Part shown: in pieces, positions 24,948 through 34,226 of the stretch | How the letters are laid out: each line of letters begins with the position of its first letter | Numbering within the stretch: the first letter of the stretch is position 1 | Source: Hespellia sp. | GTDB lineage: Bacteria; Bacillota; Clostridia; Lachnospirales; Lachnospiraceae | NCBI GenBank assembly: GCA_028694105.1 | Contig: JAQUUC010000015.1 | Location: 1 to 58,175, forward strand | Direction: 5' to 3' | DNA length: 58,175 nucleotides | Made by a program: the position numbers and the translations under genes | Notes under the pieces: generated by a model | Database searches by the model: none | What the model was told of the DNA's origin: nothing | The model's input: only the letters and a program-made list of their open reading frames with translations

Positions 24948-26738
24948 CTATAAATGAATGCCCTGCAATATCTGCTCGAGCAGATAGACACGGTTAAATG
25001 GGAACGAGAAATAGTAGCCGTCTGCAAAGTCTGCAGTGGACTCAATCATTTCCTTGGCAAGTGCGATGCCGACCGCCTCGCCAGCCGCCTTCGTCCCATG
25101 TTCCGGATAGCGGGCGATTACGTCATCTGTCACCTGAACACCCGCAATTTCATTCATCATGAACATTGCATTTCGCCTGCTGATTAAAGGCATGATGCCG
25201 CAGAGAATCCTTGCGCCGGTCTGTTCCTTGATTCTGCGAAGGCAATCGGCAGAATCTTTTGTAAAGATAGGCTGAGTCAGGAAAAATTCAGCACCGGCCT
25301 CCATTTTTTTCTTTATGCGGTTTATCTCCACATCCAGATTCCGTCTGCCCTGATTGATGGAACCGCCATAGCACATCGGTTTATCGGCAAAGACATCTTC
25401 ATTCATTTCCTGCAGAATCTTCATCAGCCTTACGGAGTCAAAATCAAAGACGGACTTGACGGACTGGCGGTTCGTACTTGGAACCGGGTCTCCGGTGATA
25501 ATCAAAAAATCTTCAATGTCATTGATTTTCGCGCCGAGAAAAAGAGAACGCATGGCAATTGCATTTTTATCGCGGCAGCAGATGTGCGGCATGACACGCA
25601 GCCCGGTTTCGTGGTGAATCTTGCTTGCCATTAAGACAGAATCGATTCGGGTCCGGCCCGACGGAGAGTCCGGAAATGTCAGTACATCAATTCCGGCATG
25701 CTCCAGAATCCGCGCGGCGGCCAGAATCCGGCTATCCTCCGCATTGAGAGGAGGTGCCAGTTCTACGGCAATCAGCTTGTGCTCCTTTCTCTGACCATTT
25801 TCATGGTAGAGGAACCCATGTTTGGAAGTGGGAAGAGACTGTCCTTCCAGCGAGACTGTAACCGGTATCCGTTTTTTTGGCGTAAGATCGATCGTCTCGG
25901 TCATGATCTGAATACATTCCGGAGTCGTACCGCAGCAGCCGCCGATAATGTCAGCTCCCAGATTTGCCAAATCTGACATTTTTGCGGCAAAGTAATCCGG
26001 CTGGTTTGCAAATACAATCCGGTTGCGGATCATGGTAGGATAACCGCCATTTGGAATTGCGATGACATATTTATTGTGATTCTGGTTTAAATCTTTAAAA
26101 ATCTGTTCCATATGTGCCGGTCCGATTCCGCAGTTGAATCCGATGGCATCAATTGTCTCTGACTCAGCCATAGAGGCAAAGAGCTTAGAAGCCCGGAAAC
26201 CGGTCGTGCTGTAGCCGAACTGATTGATGCAGAGCTGTACCATGATAAACGGATCAGTTCCCCATTCACTGCGAATCCGGTCAATGACAGGTGTGATGAT
26301 CTCAGCGTCCGGAAATGTTTCAAAGGTCAGGACTGTAAGACCCTCATTCAGGAAAAGACTTGCAATCTGGTAGTATTCTTCCTGCACCTGCGAAAGAGGG
26401 CGGCCCGGTTCAAAGGCAATCGGACCAATATCGCCGGCAAGCACGATTTCATCTTCGTGGCCTGTCACCTCTTTTGCAATCTGAACGGCGGCCAAAATAT
26501 GCTGCTGCACCGCTGACCAGTCTTTTTGTAATGCGACGGTATTGCAGGCAAAGGTGTTTGTCCGAAGCAGATGCGCGCCTGCTTTGATGTAGGAACTGTG
26601 AATTTCTTTTACACGTTCCGGATGCAGCAGATTCGCATATTCCGGCATCTCGTCGGTGTGGTATTTCTCAGAATAATAGGTCCCGAAGGCACCGTCTGTA
26701 ATTAATTTATGTTCTTTTAAATAAGTTCGAATGTTCAT
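24948..26738 (-). CDS. Homocysteine S-methyltransferase / methylenetetrahydrofolate reductase fusion (YitJ-like)
   Basis: 596 residues from the ATG at 26738, eight bases after GAGG. The N-terminal half is an Hcy-methyltransferase domain (LITDGAFGTYYSEKY; zinc cysteines FNCGIGP and GGCCGTTPE). The C-terminal half is an FAD-dependent MTHFR barrel (ELAPPL, DSPSGRTRIDSV, LIITGDP, FFLTQPIF, CGIMPLISRRNAMFM). Both domains look complete, as in B. subtilis YitJ. It makes 5-methyl-THF and methylates homocysteine to methionine. It is 26 bp downstream of the threonine aldolase gene and in the same operon, linking glycine/folate one-carbon flow. No S-box riboswitch is seen upstream. Confidence 0.93.
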   Translation of the reverse strand: MNIRTYLKEHKLITDGAFGTYYSEKYHTDEMPEYANLLHPERVKEIHSSYIKAGAHLLRTNTFACNTVALQKDWSAVQQHILAAVQIAKEVTGHEDEIVLAGDIGPIAFEPGRPLSQVQEEYYQIASLFLNEGLTVLTFETFPDAEIITPVIDRIRSEWGTDPFIMVQLCINQFGYSTTGFRASKLFASMAESETIDAIGFNCGIGPAHMEQIFKDLNQNHNKYVIAIPNGGYPTMIRNRIVFANQPDYFAAKMSDLANLGADIIGGCCGTTPECIQIMTETIDLTPKKRIPVTVSLEGQSLPTSKHGFLYHENGQRKEHKLIAVELAPPLNAEDSRILAAARILEHAGIDVLTFPDSPSGRTRIDSVLMASKIHHETGLRVMPHICCRDKNAIAMRSLFLGAKINDIEDFLIITGDPVPSTNRQSVKSVFDFDSVRLMKILQEMNEDVFADKPMCYGGSINQGRRNLDVEINRIKKKMEAGAEFFLTQPIFTKDSADCLRRIKEQTGARILCGIMPLISRRNAMFMMNEIAGVQVTDDVIARYPEHGTKAAGEAVGIALAKEMIESTADFADGYYFSFPFNRVYLLEQILQGIHL

Positions 26739-26764
26739 GTGATTACCTCGCTGTCTGTGGCCGG

Positions 26765-27805
26765 TTATATGGTTAACGTTTCGATATCTGCGGTGAGCGC
26801 GTCGATTTCCGACTGTGTCGTGCTCCATGCTGTGCAGAAACGGACGATGGAGTGGAAATCATCGTATTTTCCCTCAAATTCAAATACATATTTTGGTGAG
26901 AGCTGATCAATCTGTTCCTGAGTCAGTATGACGAACTGCTGGTTCGTCGGACTCTCAATGTAAGCCGGTATGCCTTTTGTCTGGAAGGCATTTCGGATCT
27001 GCATCGCATAATCGACCGCTTTCTTTGCGATATCAAAATATAATCCATCCTGAAATAAGGTATAAAACTGCAGTCCGAGCAGCCAGCCTTTAGCCAGCAT
27101 GGCGCCGTTCTGCTTGATATAGCTGCGAAAATGAGGCTGAAGCTCAAGATTTGTAATAACAAGTGCCTCGCCAAACATGGCACCGCACTTAGTTCCTCCA
27201 ATATAGAAAAGGTCGGATAATGCCGCCAGATCCCGAAGTGTTACATCATTTTCTTCTGAGCCAAGACCGTATCCCATGCGGGCACCATCAATAAACAGAT
27301 AAAGCTGATATTCCCTGCAGACGGTGTGAATCGTCTCCAGCTCCGCTTTGGAATAGAGGGTTCCGTATTCGGTCGGAAAGGACAGGTAGACCATCTTCGG
27401 CTGCGTGATGTGCTCCGGAATATCGCTGGTGCGGTAGCTGTTGGCGGCCTCCTTTATCTGAGCGGCTGTGATTTTGCCATCGACACCCAAAAGCGTCTCA
27501 ATCTTATGTCCTGCATTTTCAACTGCGCCGGTCTCGTGCACATTGATGTGTCCGCTGTCCGCGCAGAGAACGCTCTGGTATGGTCTTAGAGAGGCGGCAA
27601 TGGCAGTGTAATTCACTTGTGTGCCACCGAGAAGGTAGTGGATGGCAGCCTGCGGGCAGTCAAGGTATTTCTTGATTTCATCAGAGGCCTTCCGGCACCA
27701 TTCGTCCAGGCCATATCCCCCGTAGCTTTCAGTATTTGTCTGCGCCAGCGCCTCCAGAATCCGTGGGTGAGCGCCGTGGTTATAGTCGTTGTTAAATCTG
27801 ATCAT
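26765..27805 (-). CDS. Low-specificity threonine aldolase
   Basis: 346 residues. PLP enzyme of the beta-eliminating lyase family: HINVHETGA (His stacking on PLP), DGARMGYGL (Asp binding the pyridine N) and GGTKCGAMFGEAL (Schiff-base Lys). It splits threonine into glycine and acetaldehyde, supplying glycine to one-carbon metabolism; the reductase/methyltransferase fusion follows in the operon. It starts at the ATG at 27805, with AATTGGAGATACATAA ahead (GGAG). Substrate preference between L-threonine and L-allo-threonine cannot be told from the sequence. Confidence 0.9.
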   Translation of the reverse strand: MIRFNNDYNHGAHPRILEALAQTNTESYGGYGLDEWCRKASDEIKKYLDCPQAAIHYLLGGTQVNYTAIAASLRPYQSVLCADSGHINVHETGAVENAGHKIETLLGVDGKITAAQIKEAANSYRTSDIPEHITQPKMVYLSFPTEYGTLYSKAELETIHTVCREYQLYLFIDGARMGYGLGSEENDVTLRDLAALSDLFYIGGTKCGAMFGEALVITNLELQPHFRSYIKQNGAMLAKGWLLGLQFYTLFQDGLYFDIAKKAVDYAMQIRNAFQTKGIPAYIESPTNQQFVILTQEQIDQLSPKYVFEFEGKYDDFHSIVRFCTAWSTTQSEIDALTADIETLTI

Positions 27806-27845
27806 TTATGTATCTCCAATTCTTTTTATGAAAATGTGTGGCTCT

Positions 27846-27874
27846 ATCATATATTTTTTGGACGGAAAAAGCAA
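27846..27874 (-). promoter_or_regulatory. Promoter of the threonine aldolase/MTHFR operon
   Basis: On the minus strand -35 TTGCTT (27874-27869), 17 bp, -10 TATGAT (27851-27846), about 40 bp before the ATG. Confidence 0.6.
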
Positions 27875-27997
27875 GGACACCGGCGGATAAATGAAAGGAA
27901 AATTCATGAATGAAGTGTCTTTTTCGATGTAAATATAATCTAAATATGTTAAACTATTGTATGTGACATTAAATATTGCAGGAAATGAAAGGCAATT

Positions 27998-28741
27998 ATG
28001 AGAACATACAAATTAACGATAGCCTACGACGGCTCCCGGTTTCGCGGCTGGCAGAGACAGCCGGACACAGACCTGACGATTCAGGGAACATTAGAACGGA
28101 TTGTTTCTGAATTGGCAGGATATCCGGTGGAGGTTCAGGGCTCCGGGCGAACAGATGGCGGTGTACATGCGTCTGCACAGGTGGCAAGCATCATTTTATC
28201 CGGAAAAATCGAGGAAGAAGCATACAAAAAAGAAATCAATCGGAAGCTGCCAGAAGATATCCGGGTACTGGATATCGCATTGATGAAAAATGGGTTTCAT
28301 GCGAGAAAAAAAGCGCATGGAAAGCATTATGTCTACACGGTTGACACGCGGGAAAAGGCGGATGTATTTACAAGGAAATATGCGTACCATTTCCCAGAGA
28401 AGATCGATGTGGTCCGTATGGGCGAAGCGGCAGAGCGATTGATTGGGAAACATGATTTTGCAGCCTTCACGGATCGAATGGAACCGGGAAAATCAACGGT
28501 GCGCGAGATTTATCAGATTTCCATTGACGCATCGGATGATAAAATCAGGATAGATTATAATGGAAGCGGATTTATGTATCATATGGTGCGGATTCTGACG
28601 GGAACACTCTTAGAGACCGGAACGGGGGCCAGAAAACCGGAGCAGATTACGGAGGCACTGGAAACAAAAGTCAGACAGATGGCAGGACCGCTGGCACCGT
28701 CTCAGGGGCTGTGTCTGACGGAAGTGGATTATGAAGCATAG
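27998..28741 (+). CDS. truA: tRNA pseudouridine(38-40) synthase TruA
   Basis: 247 residues, normal length. Catalytic motif GSGRTDGGVHA with its Asp, N-terminal IAYDGSRFRGWQRQ and C-terminal FMYHMVRILTGTLLETG are all diagnostic of TruA, which isomerises uridines 38-40 in the anticodon arm. The ATG follows AAAGG. It starts a run of + strand genes; exonuclease III follows after 50 bp. A TATAAT at 27934-27939 could be its -10, but no convincing -35 is placed in front of it. Confidence 0.96.
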   Translation: MRTYKLTIAYDGSRFRGWQRQPDTDLTIQGTLERIVSELAGYPVEVQGSGRTDGGVHASAQVASIILSGKIEEEAYKKEINRKLPEDIRVLDIALMKNGFHARKKAHGKHYVYTVDTREKADVFTRKYAYHFPEKIDVVRMGEAAERLIGKHDFAAFTDRMEPGKSTVREIYQISIDASDDKIRIDYNGSGFMYHMVRILTGTLLETGTGARKPEQITEALETKVRQMAGPLAPSQGLCLTEVDYEA

Positions 28742-28791
28742 CTTTGCCGTGAACTGAAAGGAAAGACGAGAATGATTAGGAGGATACACGT

Positions 28792-29544
28792 ATGAAAATG
28801 ATATCATGGAATGTAAACGGAATTCGCGCATGTGTGCAGAAAGGGTTCCTCGATTTTTTTCGGGAGGCAGATGCGGACATTTTCTGCATTCAGGAGAGCA
28901 AAATGCAGGAAGGACAGTTAGAACTTGAGTTAGAAGGGTATCATCAATATTGGAACTATGCGGTGAAGAAGGGGTATTCGGGAACTGCGATTTTTACAAA
29001 GCAGGAGCCAGTGTCGGTGTCGTATGGTTTGGGAATAGAAGAGCATGATCAGGAGGGGCGTGTTATCACACTGGAATTCAAAGATTTTTATTTTATTACC
29101 GTGTATACACCAAACTCCAAAAGTGAATTGGAACGGCTCGATTACCGCATGCAGTGGGAAGATGATTTTCTTGCATATATGAAACAATTAGAAGAGACAA
29201 AACCGGTGATTTTCTGTGGCGATTTGAATGTTGCACATGAGGAAATCGATTTGAAGAATCCAAAGTCCAATCGAAAAAATGCCGGATTTACCGATGAAGA
29301 ACGTGCAAAATTCACCCAGCTTATCAACGCCGGATTTATCGATACATTCCGCTACTTTTATCCGGATGCCGAGGGCATTTATTCTTGGTGGTCATATCGG
29401 TTCAAGGCACGCGAAAAGAACGCAGGATGGAGAATTGATTATTTCTGTGTGTCAGAGAGTTTGAAGAATCGCTTAAAAGGTGCTAAAATATTAACGGATG
29501 TGTTTGGCTCGGATCATTGTCCGGTTGAACTGACCATAGAATAG
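28792..29544 (+). CDS. Exodeoxyribonuclease III / AP endonuclease
   Basis: 250 residues of the Mg2+-dependent endonuclease/exonuclease/phosphatase fold. Motifs in order: [20 protein letters not shown] (metal Glu), [56 protein letters not shown] (catalytic His). It cuts DNA at abasic sites and removes 3' blocks in base excision repair; ExoA/XthA group. AGGAGG precedes the ATG. It has no obvious operon partner other than proximity to truA. Confidence 0.95.
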   Translation: MKMISWNVNGIRACVQKGFLDFFREADADIFCIQESKMQEGQLELELEGYHQYWNYAVKKGYSGTAIFTKQEPVSVSYGLGIEEHDQEGRVITLEFKDFYFITVYTPNSKSELERLDYRMQWEDDFLAYMKQLEETKPVIFCGDLNVAHEEIDLKNPKSNRKNAGFTDEERAKFTQLINAGFIDTFRYFYPDAEGIYSWWSYRFKAREKNAGWRIDYFCVSESLKNRLKGAKILTDVFGSDHCPVELTIE

Positions 29545-29628
29545 GCGGCAGTGTGAGCACGGACAGAAATGAAACGTGCAGGAGATGTAGAAGCTGGCCA
29601 AATAATGAAAAGAAAGAAGAGAGAAAAA

Positions 29629-30657
29629 ATGACAAAAATAGACATCATCTCAGGATTTCTGGGAGCAGGTAAAACAACATTAATCAAAAAATTATTAGAA
29701 GAGGCATTCAAGGAGGAACAGGTGGTTCTGATTGAAAATGAATTCGGTGAGATCGGAATTGATGGCGGATTCTTAAAGGATGCCGGTATTGAGATCAAAG
29801 AAATGAATTCCGGCTGCATCTGCTGTTCACTGGTAGGTGATTTCGGCAAATCACTGCAGGAAGTCGTTGAGAAATATCATCCGGACCGCATTCTGATTGA
29901 GCCATCCGGTGTTGGCAAATTATCCGATGTCATGAAAGCGGTGAACGATGTAACCGCAACGGTCGATGTAAAACTGAACAGCTTTACGACTGTAGTTGAT
30001 GTCAGCAAATGCAAATTATACAAGAATAACTTTGGTGAGTTCTTCAGCAACCAGATTGAGTATGCCGGCGCGATTATCTTAAGCAGAACAGATACGGCGG
30101 ATGAAGCAAAAGCACAGCAGAGTATTGAAATTATCCGTGGCTTAAATGCAAAAGCACCGTTGATTACGACACCGATCACGCAGCTTTCCGGTGAGAAGAT
30201 TCTTGAGACGATGGAACACAGCCAGTCGATGGAAGCGGAGATGATGGCTGAGGCTGAGCGCCTTCATGAAGAGCATGAGCATGAACATCACCACGACCAT
30301 GAGGAGCATGAACACCATCATCACGAAGGGGAGTGCAGCTGCGGACATGACCATCACCATGATCATGACGGACATCATCATGCGGACGATGTATTTACAA
30401 GCTGGGGCAAAGAGACGATCAGGAAATATGCAAAGGAAGAGATTGAATCTATCCTGGAGACCTTTACCACAGACAAGTCATACGGCAATATCTTACGTGC
30501 CAAAGGTATGGTAGAAGGCACAGACGGCACATGGATTTACTTCGATATGGTTCCGGGAGAGTGCGAGGTGCGTACGGGCGAGCCGGAATATACCGGAAGA
30601 CTCTGCGTAATCGGAGCAGATATTGACGAAGCTAAGATCGATGCAATTTTCGGATAA
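29629..30657 (+). CDS. COG0523 (CobW/ZNG-like) GTPase with CxCC motif and histidine-rich loop
   Basis: 342 residues from the ATG at 29629; upstream in-frame starts lack ribosome sites. Walker A GFLGAGKTT (9-17), the family metal motif CICC (63-66), and a very His/Asp/Glu-rich loop around residues 204-248 with a CSC pair within it. The C-terminal domain is CobW_C-like. COG0523 proteins use GTP to deliver metal, mostly zinc, to client proteins; the His-rich loop supports metal binding, but zinc rather than cobalt or nickel is an inference. It is followed by a second, different COG0523-like gene after 26 bp. Confidence 0.9.
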   Translation: MTKIDIISGFLGAGKTTLIKKLLEEAFKEEQVVLIENEFGEIGIDGGFLKDAGIEIKEMNSGCICCSLVGDFGKSLQEVVEKYHPDRILIEPSGVGKLSDVMKAVNDVTATVDVKLNSFTTVVDVSKCKLYKNNFGEFFSNQIEYAGAIILSRTDTADEAKAQQSIEIIRGLNAKAPLITTPITQLSGEKILETMEHSQSMEAEMMAEAERLHEEHEHEHHHDHEEHEHHHHEGECSCGHDHHHDHDGHHHADDVFTSWGKETIRKYAKEEIESILETFTTDKSYGNILRAKGMVEGTDGTWIYFDMVPGECEVRTGEPEYTGRLCVIGADIDEAKIDAIFG

Positions 30658-30683
30658 GGAATAAGTAGAAGGAAGACAGGAAT

Positions 30684-31631
30684 ATGGATGAATATGAAGT
30701 AATGGTCTATCTGATGACCGGATTTTTGGAGAGTGGTAAATCTTCGTTTTTGAAGTTTACTCTGGCACAGGATTATTTTCAGATAGATGGGACAACGCTT
30801 CTGATTCTCTGTGAACAGGGCGAAGAAGAGTTTGACGCAAAGACATTAAAGAAAAACGGCGTTGTAATTGAGACCGTAAAAAATCAGGATGAAATCAATG
30901 AGGCATATTTCAAAGCAATGGATGCCAGATATGACCCGGAACGTGTCATCATCGAATGGAACGGTATGTGGAAGGTCAGCGATATGGAGCAGACAGCGCT
31001 TCCAAAGGGCTGGGGAATCACACAGAAGCTGACAACTGTTGATGCCAGCACCTTTCAGGTATATATGCAGGCATTAAAGCCACTGTTTGTGGAGATGGTA
31101 AAGGGCGCAGATCTCGTGCTGTTCAATCGGTGCAAGGACATTGAACCGTTGGCCGGATACCGCCGGAGCGTCAAGGTGGTCAGCCCGCAGGCGGAGGTTG
31201 TGTTCGAGGATGAGAAAGGTGAAATCGAAAATATTTTCGGGGACAGTGTTCCGTATGATATGAACGCACCGGTCATTCAGATTGCAAATGAAGATTACGG
31301 TATCTGGTATGTGGATGTGATGGAAAATCCAGACCGCTATAAAGGGCGCAAGGTGGAAATCATCGCAAAGGCAAAGCAGCCGCTGGGCTTCCCGGCGCGT
31401 TATATTCAGGCGGGAAGAAGAGCAATGACCTGCTGTGCGGATGATGTGCAGTACATCGGATATGTTGGCAGACTTCCGGAACATGTGACGGTGGAGAAGG
31501 ACTCCTGGCTGAAGATCCGCGCAGTGATCGGGTTTAAACATCTGTCCGTTTACCGCGGCAGAGGACCGGTATTGGAAATCGAATCCGTCGAGAAGACAGA
31601 ACCGGTAGAGGAACTGGTATATTTCAATTAG
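30684..31631 (+). CDS. COG0523-like GTPase fused to a YcgQ/DUF1980-like domain
   Basis: 315 residues. The N-terminal half resembles a CobW GTPase: P-loop GFLESGKSS (about 13-21), but the CxCC motif and the His-rich loop are missing. The C-terminal ~110 residues (KVEIIAKAKQPLGFPARYIQAGRRAMTCCADDVQYIGYVG) look like the C-terminal domain of YcgQ (DUF1980/TIGR03943 family), including the CCAD motif. In B. subtilis, YcgQ/YcgR and the COG0523 protein YciC are zinc-linked. The pair of neighbours therefore points to zinc handling. The domain fusion is an inference from motif similarity. Confidence 0.75.
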   Translation: MDEYEVMVYLMTGFLESGKSSFLKFTLAQDYFQIDGTTLLILCEQGEEEFDAKTLKKNGVVIETVKNQDEINEAYFKAMDARYDPERVIIEWNGMWKVSDMEQTALPKGWGITQKLTTVDASTFQVYMQALKPLFVEMVKGADLVLFNRCKDIEPLAGYRRSVKVVSPQAEVVFEDEKGEIENIFGDSVPYDMNAPVIQIANEDYGIWYVDVMENPDRYKGRKVEIIAKAKQPLGFPARYIQAGRRAMTCCADDVQYIGYVGRLPEHVTVEKDSWLKIRAVIGFKHLSVYRGRGPVLEIESVEKTEPVEELVYFN

Positions 31632-31652
31632 TGTAAAACAGGGGAGAACGAT

Positions 31653-31922
31653 ATGACAAAAGACTATGATTCTTTATCGGCAGAGGAAAAGCTTCTGATT
31701 GTAAATGGACAGACACTGGTAAATGAGACGAGAGAAAAAGTGAAAATGCGAACAAAGGCATTGGATCTGACCTGCAGATTTCAATTGCGGGATGACTGCA
31801 AAGCAATTGAAAAATGCATTCAGAAGCTCAGTAGATCAGGTGGGAGTGAGCCGGATATGAAAAAACTGGAACTTGCTATAATACGATTGCAGACTTCTGC
31901 GAAAGGCATTCTTGAATCATAG
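31653..31922 (+). CDS. Small hypothetical helical protein
   Basis: 89 residues, charged and helical, with two cysteines (CRFQLRDDC) and a C-terminal amphipathic helix. A good ribosome site (GGGGAGAACGAT) precedes the ATG, 21 bp after the previous gene, so it probably belongs to the COG0523 operon. No known domain; no membrane segment. Function unknown. Confidence 0.65.
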   Translation: MTKDYDSLSAEEKLLIVNGQTLVNETREKVKMRTKALDLTCRFQLRDDCKAIEKCIQKLSRSGGSEPDMKKLELAIIRLQTSAKGILES

Positions 31923-31930
31923 ATATCAGG

Positions 31931-32767
31931 TTATTTCCAACTCTTCTTATAAATCAAATACAATGGAACTCCCACAATCAGCATTCCGCCAATGATATTT
32001 CCAAGCGTTACAGGAAGGAAGCTGTGCAGGCTGCTTAGTAAATTCAGGCTGGAAATCTGTGCGTCGGTCAGACCATAGATTTCCTGAGCTTTGGCTACGT
32101 AAGCAGGATTGACTGCGGCGAGGATGCCTGCAGGTATGTAATACATGTTGGCAACGCAATGCTCGAAGCCGCCGACAACGAAGGCACAGATCGGGAAGAA
32201 AATAGCCCATACTTTTCCGGCGATATCCTTTGCAGAGGTAGCCATGAGTACCGCGAGGCAGACAAGAATATTACACAGAATTCCCGAGGTAATGGTCTGT
32301 GCCGGTGACATTGCGATTTTGCAGGCTGCAACTTTTATGGTGTAGGCACCGAGCAGTCCGTCGGAGTAATTCAGGTTTCCGCTATAGTAAATCAAAAATA
32401 CGACAATCAGTGAACCAATCAGATTGGTAAAATATACGATGACAAGATCGCGGACCAGACTGAGGCAGGTGACACGTTTGTCAAGCACATCTAATATAAT
32501 CAGACAGTTTCCTGTAAACAATTCTCCGCCGAGAAAGACAATCAGCATCAGGCCGACCGGAAAGATGACACCGGCAACGAGTCTGGCAAGACCGACATTG
32601 GTGACTGCATGTGCGGCAGTGCTGCTGGTCGCTGCGCCGAATGCGATGAATAAGCCGGCCATGATGCCGAGCAGAATCATTTTGCCGAGAGGCAGCTTTG
32701 TTTTATTTTCGCACGAGTTGATGCTTAAATTGATAATTTCCGAAGGTGTATTAAACTGATTTTCCAT
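31931..32767 (-). CDS. Formate/nitrite transporter (FNT) family protein
   Basis: 278 residues from the ATG at 32767 (AGAGGAGA ahead); the much longer open frame upstream is not supported. Six helices with FNT signatures: GIMAGLFIAFGAA, GGELFTGN, the pore histidine loop GFEHCVANMYYIPAGI (His conserved) and VTLGNIIGGM. FNT channels move formate, nitrite, hydrosulfide or lactate. The window has no formate or nitrite enzyme to decide. It is convergent with the small gene at 31653, with an 8 bp gap, and divergent from the ClC gene at 32935. Confidence 0.93.
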   Translation of the reverse strand: MENQFNTPSEIINLSINSCENKTKLPLGKMILLGIMAGLFIAFGAATSSTAAHAVTNVGLARLVAGVIFPVGLMLIVFLGGELFTGNCLIILDVLDKRVTCLSLVRDLVIVYFTNLIGSLIVVFLIYYSGNLNYSDGLLGAYTIKVAACKIAMSPAQTITSGILCNILVCLAVLMATSAKDIAGKVWAIFFPICAFVVGGFEHCVANMYYIPAGILAAVNPAYVAKAQEIYGLTDAQISSLNLLSSLHSFLPVTLGNIIGGMLIVGVPLYLIYKKSWK

Positions 32768-32896
32768 GGATATCTCCTCTTTTTCATAGTGTGTTAATAA
32801 AATAACAAATCGGATATATTTTATACAGAAGTGGTAAATAATGCAAGGAAAATCGTACATGTTTTTCAATAGATACAAAAATAGCGCATTTTGTAG

Positions 32897-32902
32897 TATA
32901 AT
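32897..32902 (+). promoter_or_regulatory. -10 box of the ClC gene and possibly of the whole 32.9-42.3 kb run
   Basis: Consensus TATAAT 33 bp before the ATG at 32935. A matching -35 is weak (AGATAC at 32871-32876 or so), so the site may need an activator. Confidence 0.45.
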
Positions 32903-32934
32903 AGGGAAGAATAAATCGATGAGGTATAACACGA

Positions 32935-34215
32935 ATGAACATAGAGCATGTAAAAGAACGAATGATTATAAGGGTGAGGGAACAAAAAAAATTATTTTTC
33001 TCCCTTATAAAATGGATTTTGCTGGCGAGCGTTACGGGAGCGATTATCGGAACCATTGCAAGCGGATTTGCAAAAGCAATCACATGGGCGACAGAATTCC
33101 GTATTACACACCCGATGGTGATATTCGGACTGCCGGTGGGAGGGCTGATTATTGTAGGGCTTTACCAGCTGCTTCGTGAAGAGAAGAATTCCGGAACCAA
33201 TCTGATGATCAATTCGGTCCGGTCCGGTGAAGAGATTCCTCTTCGCATCACACCACTTATTTTAATATCAACAGTTATCACACATTTTTTCGGAGGCTCC
33301 TCCGGACGTGAAGGTGCTGCACTGCAATTCGGCGGCAGTGTCGGTGCGTATATCGCAGATGTGCTCCGGCTGAATGAGGATGACAAGAAGATACTGATTC
33401 TTGCGAGCATGAGTGCGGCATTCTCAGCACTGTTTGGAACCCCGATGGCGGCGGCACTGTTTCCGATGGAGGTCATCAGCATCGGAGTCATGTATTATGC
33501 GGCACTGGTACCGTGTGTCTTTGCGTCATTTATGGCACAGCGCATTGCGGTATTCTTTTCGATTCGAACGATTCAGATTCCATTTCCGGTGACGGATGTT
33601 CCAGAATTTTACAGCAGTGCAGCACTGAAAATTCTGCTTCTGGCGGTTGCGTGCGCACTGGTCGGCTCACTCTTCTGTATTCTTTTGAGACAGACCGGAA
33701 AACTGTATAAGAACTATATCGAAAACCGTTACATCCGTGTCTTTGTCGGCGGCGCACTTGTCATCGGACTGACCTTCCTTGTAGGGAATCAGGACTATCT
33801 GGGTCTGGGAACGGAAATCATACATAGCAGTTTTGAAAAGCCAGTGGGATTGCAGGTTTTTCTTCTTAAAATTATATTTACCTGTGTGACATTATGTGCC
33901 GGATACAAGGGCGGTGAGATTGTTCCGACTCTGTTTATCGGCGCGACGCTCGGTTCAGCAATGTCGGCATTTCTGGGCGTGCCGGTGGATATCTGTACGG
34001 CGTGTGGCATGGTCGGCGTATTCTGCGCGGTAACGAACAGTCCGATCAGTTCCCTCTTGATTGCATTTGAGTTATTCGGATTTGATGGGATGCCCTATTT
34101 CTGCTCGGTTGTAGCAATCAGTTACGTGCTTTCCGGATATTACAGTTTATATTCGGCACAGAAGATTGTATACTCGAAGGTAACACCGAAATTTATTGAC
34201 CGCAAAACAAATTAG
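32935..34215 (+). CDS. ClC-family chloride channel/antiporter
   Basis: 426 residues, about ten helices. The signature GSSGREGAALQFGGSVG contains the gating Glu; the third motif KGGEIVPTLFIGATLG corresponds to GxFxP. This is the core ClC fold without CBS domains. Bacterial members are H+/Cl- or F-/H+ antiporters; the selectivity-helix residues I can see do not settle which. The ATG follows GAGG at a spacing of 10. Only 11 bp separate its stop from the next gene. Confidence 0.88.
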   Translation: MNIEHVKERMIIRVREQKKLFFSLIKWILLASVTGAIIGTIASGFAKAITWATEFRITHPMVIFGLPVGGLIIVGLYQLLREEKNSGTNLMINSVRSGEEIPLRITPLILISTVITHFFGGSSGREGAALQFGGSVGAYIADVLRLNEDDKKILILASMSAAFSALFGTPMAAALFPMEVISIGVMYYAALVPCVFASFMAQRIAVFFSIRTIQIPFPVTDVPEFYSSAALKILLLAVACALVGSLFCILLRQTGKLYKNYIENRYIRVFVGGALVIGLTFLVGNQDYLGLGTEIIHSSFEKPVGLQVFLLKIIFTCVTLCAGYKGGEIVPTLFIGATLGSAMSAFLGVPVDICTACGMVGVFCAVTNSPISSLLIAFELFGFDGMPYFCSVVAISYVLSGYYSLYSAQKIVYSKVTPKFIDRKTN

Positions 34216-34226
34216 GAGGAAATCAA

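Noticed and set aside
27806-27997. S-box (SAM) riboswitch before the methionine/one-carbon operon
   Set aside because: The leader after the promoter is only about 35 bases and has no terminator/antiterminator pair.
30270-30390. Repeats of CAT/CAC triplets that look like a short repeat array
   Set aside because: They encode the His-rich loop of the COG0523 protein in frame and have no spacers.
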